Positions 59,707 to 64,000 of a stretch of DNA of 64,000 nucleotides are shown in pieces; within the stretch, counting starts at the first letter, position 1; each line of letters opens with the position of its first letter. The position numbers were made by a program, and so were the translations under genes. The stretch spans positions 10,148,274 through 10,212,273 of the forward strand of contig CM040444.1 of NCBI GenBank assembly GCA_022749755.1, written 5' to 3'. The notes beneath the pieces are model-generated. The model saw only the letters and a program-made list of their open reading frames with translations. It did not search any database and was not told the origin of the DNA. This stretch comes from Azadirachta indica (lineage: Eukaryota > Streptophyta > Magnoliopsida > Sapindales > Meliaceae).

Positions 59707-61510
59707 TGATATGTTCATTAATTAATTCACATACATTATTGTTGTTTATTCCTTAATCTCATGCATCACTTCTCATATTTTTTGATGTTTTAGTTGTGTT
59801 TCATGTCATGCAGGTGTTCCAAGGTAAAAGTCAAAAATTGAGCTTGATTAACAGGGAAACTGAGCGTTTCAGTAAGGAGACATAAAAATGCAACACAAGC
59901 GTGCATCTGTAGGCCTATACATCAATGTTGCGCTAAAGAAGCAAAAAATATATCATGGACAGGAGAAATGGACATGTTAAGTATAGGGTATTAAAATGGT
60001 CATAACTTTATCTACATAACTAGTAGTTGCGTTTTGTTTGTTGCATCAAAAACTAGACATTCAGATCTTTCAAATGATATGCAATGGGTAGCATCTATGG
60101 TTTGGTCATGCCATTCTTTCTGCCGTTCGCACAAAAATGCAAGAAAAAAAATCAATGAAACGAAGGCAGAAAGGGTGGCACGCCTGCCTCAGTAAGGGTG
60201 TGTTGCTGTGCCACATTCGCTACCCCTCTGTGCACGTATGCCTCTTTTTTTACCCCTCAGTGCCCTTTTTGAGCCTTATAACATCTAAAACATGTTCTCC
60301 ATAGTTGGATTGATCTTGCATGGCCAAATTTGGGCATACGGTTTCTAATGTTTTTACCTTAGCCACCACACTATATAAGAAAATAAATGGGATTTTGAGA
60401 AAGTGAGCCTTCATACAAAAGAAAGAAGAGAGAGTTTAAAAGAAGGTTCTCACACTAAAGGGGAGGTTCCGCCATAAAAAGGGGATTCAACAATAATAAA
60501 GGGGTGAAATTCCAACAGGTTCAAGATTGAATCAAGACAAAAATGGGTTTTATCTATTCTATCTTTATTTTTCTTTCTTGCAATTTGAAGCTTTATTTGT
60601 TATTATAAATTTAAGTGGTTAAGTTTCCTTGTTAGGATTAGGGATAAGACTCTAATTTGATCTTGCATGAGTTTATATTAATTTGAGATTTTTAATACAT
60701 AATTTTGGTCATGTTCATTTATATTATATCTATTGATTAGTTTTATTTAATTGAATAATTAGGATTTATAACTTTGATCATTACATACTTTAATGAGTTA
60801 GGAATGCCAACTTGGACTTTGAATCATGGTTCAATGATTTAGAAGTGGCAACTTAAACTTTGAATGACCACACTAATCCAAGGGTTGAATTATAACCCAT
60901 ATTATTTAGTTGGAGGAATAAATGACGCAAGGTTTGAGGACCACATCAATACCTTACCTTGATGCTTTATATGTAAACATGATGATCATACTAATTTGAT
61001 TACTGCTGCAAAGTCTTCTTGTTTTCACAATATTTAATGCATTTTTGGCATGTTATCAATAACTCATACCTAGCATTATTGCATGTTTTAGGATAGACAA
61101 GTTAAATTCCTTATTAAGATTAACTCATAATTAATGGAAACCTGATACGTGAAGTCCCTTTCTTTGCACAAAAGAAGACCATTACTATCTTAAGTTTTTA
61201 TGATTTATTTATTATGTAAATAATTCATGAAAGTGAAAATTAATTATGGATTATCGAAACCTTAACACCTTTGTTGTTGAGTGTTTATGTGTTGTTCCTT
61301 TTGCCCTCTTATAGAGCACATTTATTTTACTTGTTATTTAGTTTAATTTAATTTAATAATTAATCTAACAATCTCTCATGGTTTTATACATTTTAGGGTT
61401 TATTTATTTAGAAAAATTAATCTGACCTATTCTCCTGGAATATTGATTGTGTTATACGCAATTCATCTACTTGCAAGCTTTAATTAAAACAAATGACAAT
61501 GACATGTGCA
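59707..61510. repeat. Probable solo LTR, copy B
   Basis: Starts TGATATGTTCATT and ends GACATGTGCA, 1804 bases against 1802 in A. Flanks AGGAT and AGGTA are weak matches to a 5-bp duplication. Confidence 0.6.
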
Positions 61511-61670
61511 AGGTATGGAGAGGTGGGTCTTGCTTTTTATCGCAAGGGATTTTTAGGCTTTTCCAATTGCAATCAAATTTGAATCCTAATTACCCAAAAA
61601 TCCAATCTCATGCATAGTTTAGGTTCGTATATATGGCCTACCCACAGATCTTATTAATTACAGCAAGGGG

Positions 61671-64000
61671 TGATTAGTGAATATTTCACTCACGAATTGA
61701 CTATTATTGAGATTAAATATTTGTAAAAAATAATCTTGAGCTTAATGAAATTGTGTATTTGTTTGTAGGAAAGCAAGAAACGCAAAATTGAGGAGAATTT
61801 GGTGTAAATGGGTTAAAGGAGCAGAAACTGTCATTCTAAATATAGATTACTAGAACGATCACAACTTCGTCTATACAACTCAGAATCGCATTTCGTTTAT
61901 TGCATAGAAAACTAGACATCTAGAGCTTTCCATGACATATTGAAGATAGAGTATGTGCAGTAAGCCAAACAACATTGGTCAAGAGCAAAAGACACGATGG
62001 GACAACAACAAAACCTTCAATTTAGACCCTAGACAGCAAATGTTATGTGCTTGCACCATACCAACGTGTGGCCACCCCTCACTATCATTTTTCGCTCCTT
62101 AAAACAAACCCTATGGGTGCTTGCACCATTCCCCCATACCCTTGCGACTCTTTACAACCTGTTGTGCATCCAAAGGTTATTTTCAGCCCTTGGATCAAAT
62201 TTGGATGTTAGAGATTTGAATAAAAGCAAGGGTTTTATGTTTTTCTAATATTAGCCACATGCCAAAAGAGAAAAGTGTGAGAGAGAAGGAGAGAAACACA
62301 CAAGGAGGAGGAAATTTCTAGAGAAAGAGAGATTGTAAATCATCACTTCCTCAAGAAATTCAAGAGAGTACTTGAAGATTTACATATTTTAAGCATCAAA
62401 TTCTCTAGTTTTATGTCTTCTTCTCTTTATTTTGTATTGAAATTTATATTATTGTTATTGTTTTAATTTAATGTTTGCACTTATAAATTTATCTCACTTT
62501 GTGTTATGGATTCTTGTATATTAGGCTAAATTTCATGTTCTATGGACTTGACATAGTTTATTTGAACAATGTTTTGAATACTGAGTATTTTTCTAATGTT
62601 AGTACAATTCAATTCATTTTTGTTCCTTTATATTTAATGCCTCTAATTTGTTGTATGATAAATTAGTGACAAGTTTTGAGAATGATATATGCATGATCAA
62701 TTTAAATTAATGAGATGTTAAATGAAAATTATGATTTTATTCTTGTGCTAATTAGGTTTCATTTGTTTATGCGTATGCTTTATGTACACTTTATGTCATA
62801 ATTGATCCAAATCTTGACTTGATGAATTCTTATGATTAGAAAGTGATACACAAGAGAGTCTAGACTTGTATAACTATATGTGTGAGCTTTTAAGCCCTTA
62901 GCCTTTAATTCTGAGTGTTATATATTGCTTCTATACTTCTCTTGCCATTTTTTTTTCATTCTAGTAATCTCATTACATTTGACTTGGCTAATTATCTTGA
63001 TTATGCATTCTTTGGATGTCATATGGTTATATGATGCATGAGAAATGATTTTAGACCTTATTTGAATCGTTTGAGCTTTTTTAGCCTATCATACGCATAT
63101 TCTTCCTTAATTAACCACCTGCAGCCTCAAGTTTGTCTTTTCTTTCATAATCAAATAATAACCAACCTAATAGCCAAATTTGTTGTCTTCATCCGTGTAA
63201 AAACTTTTTGAGATATCTTTGAATTGTAATGAAATATGTTTCTAAATAAGTTTGGGGTTGTTACATGTGATTTGTGTGCTTGTTGTCAAAAAGTTGTATT
63301 AGTTGATGTGCACCTTAGAAAAGAAAAAGGAAAAGAAAAGGGAAAAAGAAAATAAAGATAGACAAATGAAAGTGTGGTTGTATAGGCCTTGCATTTACAA
63401 AGTAACCGGGCTTAAAGTTTTTGTTAAGGCTAAAGGAGAAAATTCCATAAAAAAAGTGTTGTTGTGCTTTAGGAAAAAACAAAAGAGAAGAGGTGAAAAT
63501 GAATGTGCGGTTGTGATATATGTTTACAAATAAAGAAGGAAATTTGATAATAGGTGCACATGTTATTATATTCTTAACTTTTTCTTATCGTTTTTCCACA
63601 ACTTTCTCTAAAATACCTAACCTATTTAGCCACATTGCAACCTTATGAAAAAGTCTTAGTTTGTCTTGTGTGATTGTATGATTCACTTGCATTAATTATC
63701 ATAACAATAAAACTGTTGCCATCCTATTTATAAGATCACCATTATAACATCATATATAGCATATTTCTTGTTTTGTATGCGAGCTATGTTTTTTTAACAA
63801 AAATCTAAGCTTCTTGTCTCGCGTATACTTGAGCAATAACTAATCTTCGAGTGCATTTCTTTTTGAGTATCCATCTTTATCAGATTCAGAGGTTTGCACT
63901 TCTATGCATGTTATACTATGATAATGTGAAGGTTGATAGAATAGATGATGATCAATTAGTGGCTATCACACACTACATATGAGCATAACATATAAAGAAT
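61671..64000 (+). mobile_element. Athila/Tat-like LTR element, copy B, partial
   Basis: The LTR start TGATTAGTGA at 61671 is preceded by the same AGGGG as in A. At about 62666 the LTR jumps to internal sequence: A-equivalents 21129-22092 (rest of 5' LTR, primer site and 5' internal) are deleted, with TTAG at both edges. The remainder continues to the window end in internal sequence. Frames at 62045-62248 and 63303-63533 fall in LTR and purine-rich internal DNA and are not genes. Confidence 0.82.

Larger units (their letters stand above)
46085..64000 (+). repeat. Segmental duplication, copy B (cut by window end)
   Basis: Direct partner of copy A. The left limit is where sequence matching A near 1960 begins, at the GSTZ intron/exon. 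The last bases match A near 23474. B-only sequence lies at about 46110-48420 and at 53855-55251 (solo LTR with a 5-bp target duplication). B lacks A-equivalents 5393-7652, 9903-10028, about 15636-17548 and 21129-22092; short matching bases are visible at several of these joints. Confidence 0.93.

Overview
This is nuclear DNA from a flowering plant, very probably a eudicot. It is AT-rich, has spliced genes with GT/AG introns, and is filled with Ty1/copia, Athila/Tat-like, CACTA (Ptta/En/Spm), Mutator-like and LINE sequences. The species cannot be named from the window. Only one conventional host gene is close to intact: an ankyrin-repeat/PGG membrane protein (ACD6-like) at 41.55-44.10 kb. Every other host-gene trace is a broken relic: zeta-class glutathione S-transferase (GSTZ), a cinnamoyl-CoA reductase-like (CCR-like) dehydrogenase, and a second PGG protein.

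The main structure is a large direct segmental duplication. Copy A runs from about 1.96 kb to at least 23.5 kb. Copy B runs from about 46.09 kb to the window end, where it is cut off. Both copies carry the same order: GSTZ exons, a CACTA element, an LTR fragment, a truncated CCR-like gene, an unassigned block, a solo LTR, then a non-autonomous Athila/Tat-like LTR element. The LTR element has the same target site in both copies, so these insertions predate the duplication. Later events then made the copies differ. A gained a Copia fragment (2.8-5.0 kb), carries a Mutator-like element (5.71-7.36 kb) and has a nested LTR (25.0-27.0 kb). B gained a solo LTR (53.86-55.25 kb) and a composite insertion (46.3-48.4 kb), and carries several deletions.

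The spacer between the copies (about 27.2-46.1 kb) holds a decayed LINE, two convergent Copia 3' ends forming an inverted repeat, and a structurally complete but mutated Copia element (31502-35951). That element sits inside the last exon of a PGG pseudogene, between perfect ATAAC duplications. The spacer also holds a MuDR-transposase remnant, a Mutator-like element (38395-40121), a candidate 53-residue membrane peptide, the ACD6-like gene, and a 254-bp Mutator-type MITE with an exact 9-bp target duplication.

The ACD6-like gene and the PGG pseudogene are paralogues in the same orientation, as expected for a remnant of an ankyrin/PGG cluster. The gene has six plausible exons, but a single missing base in exon 1 shifts the frame. 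It is therefore either a recent pseudogene or a sequencing error. No tRNA, rRNA or CRISPR feature was recognised.
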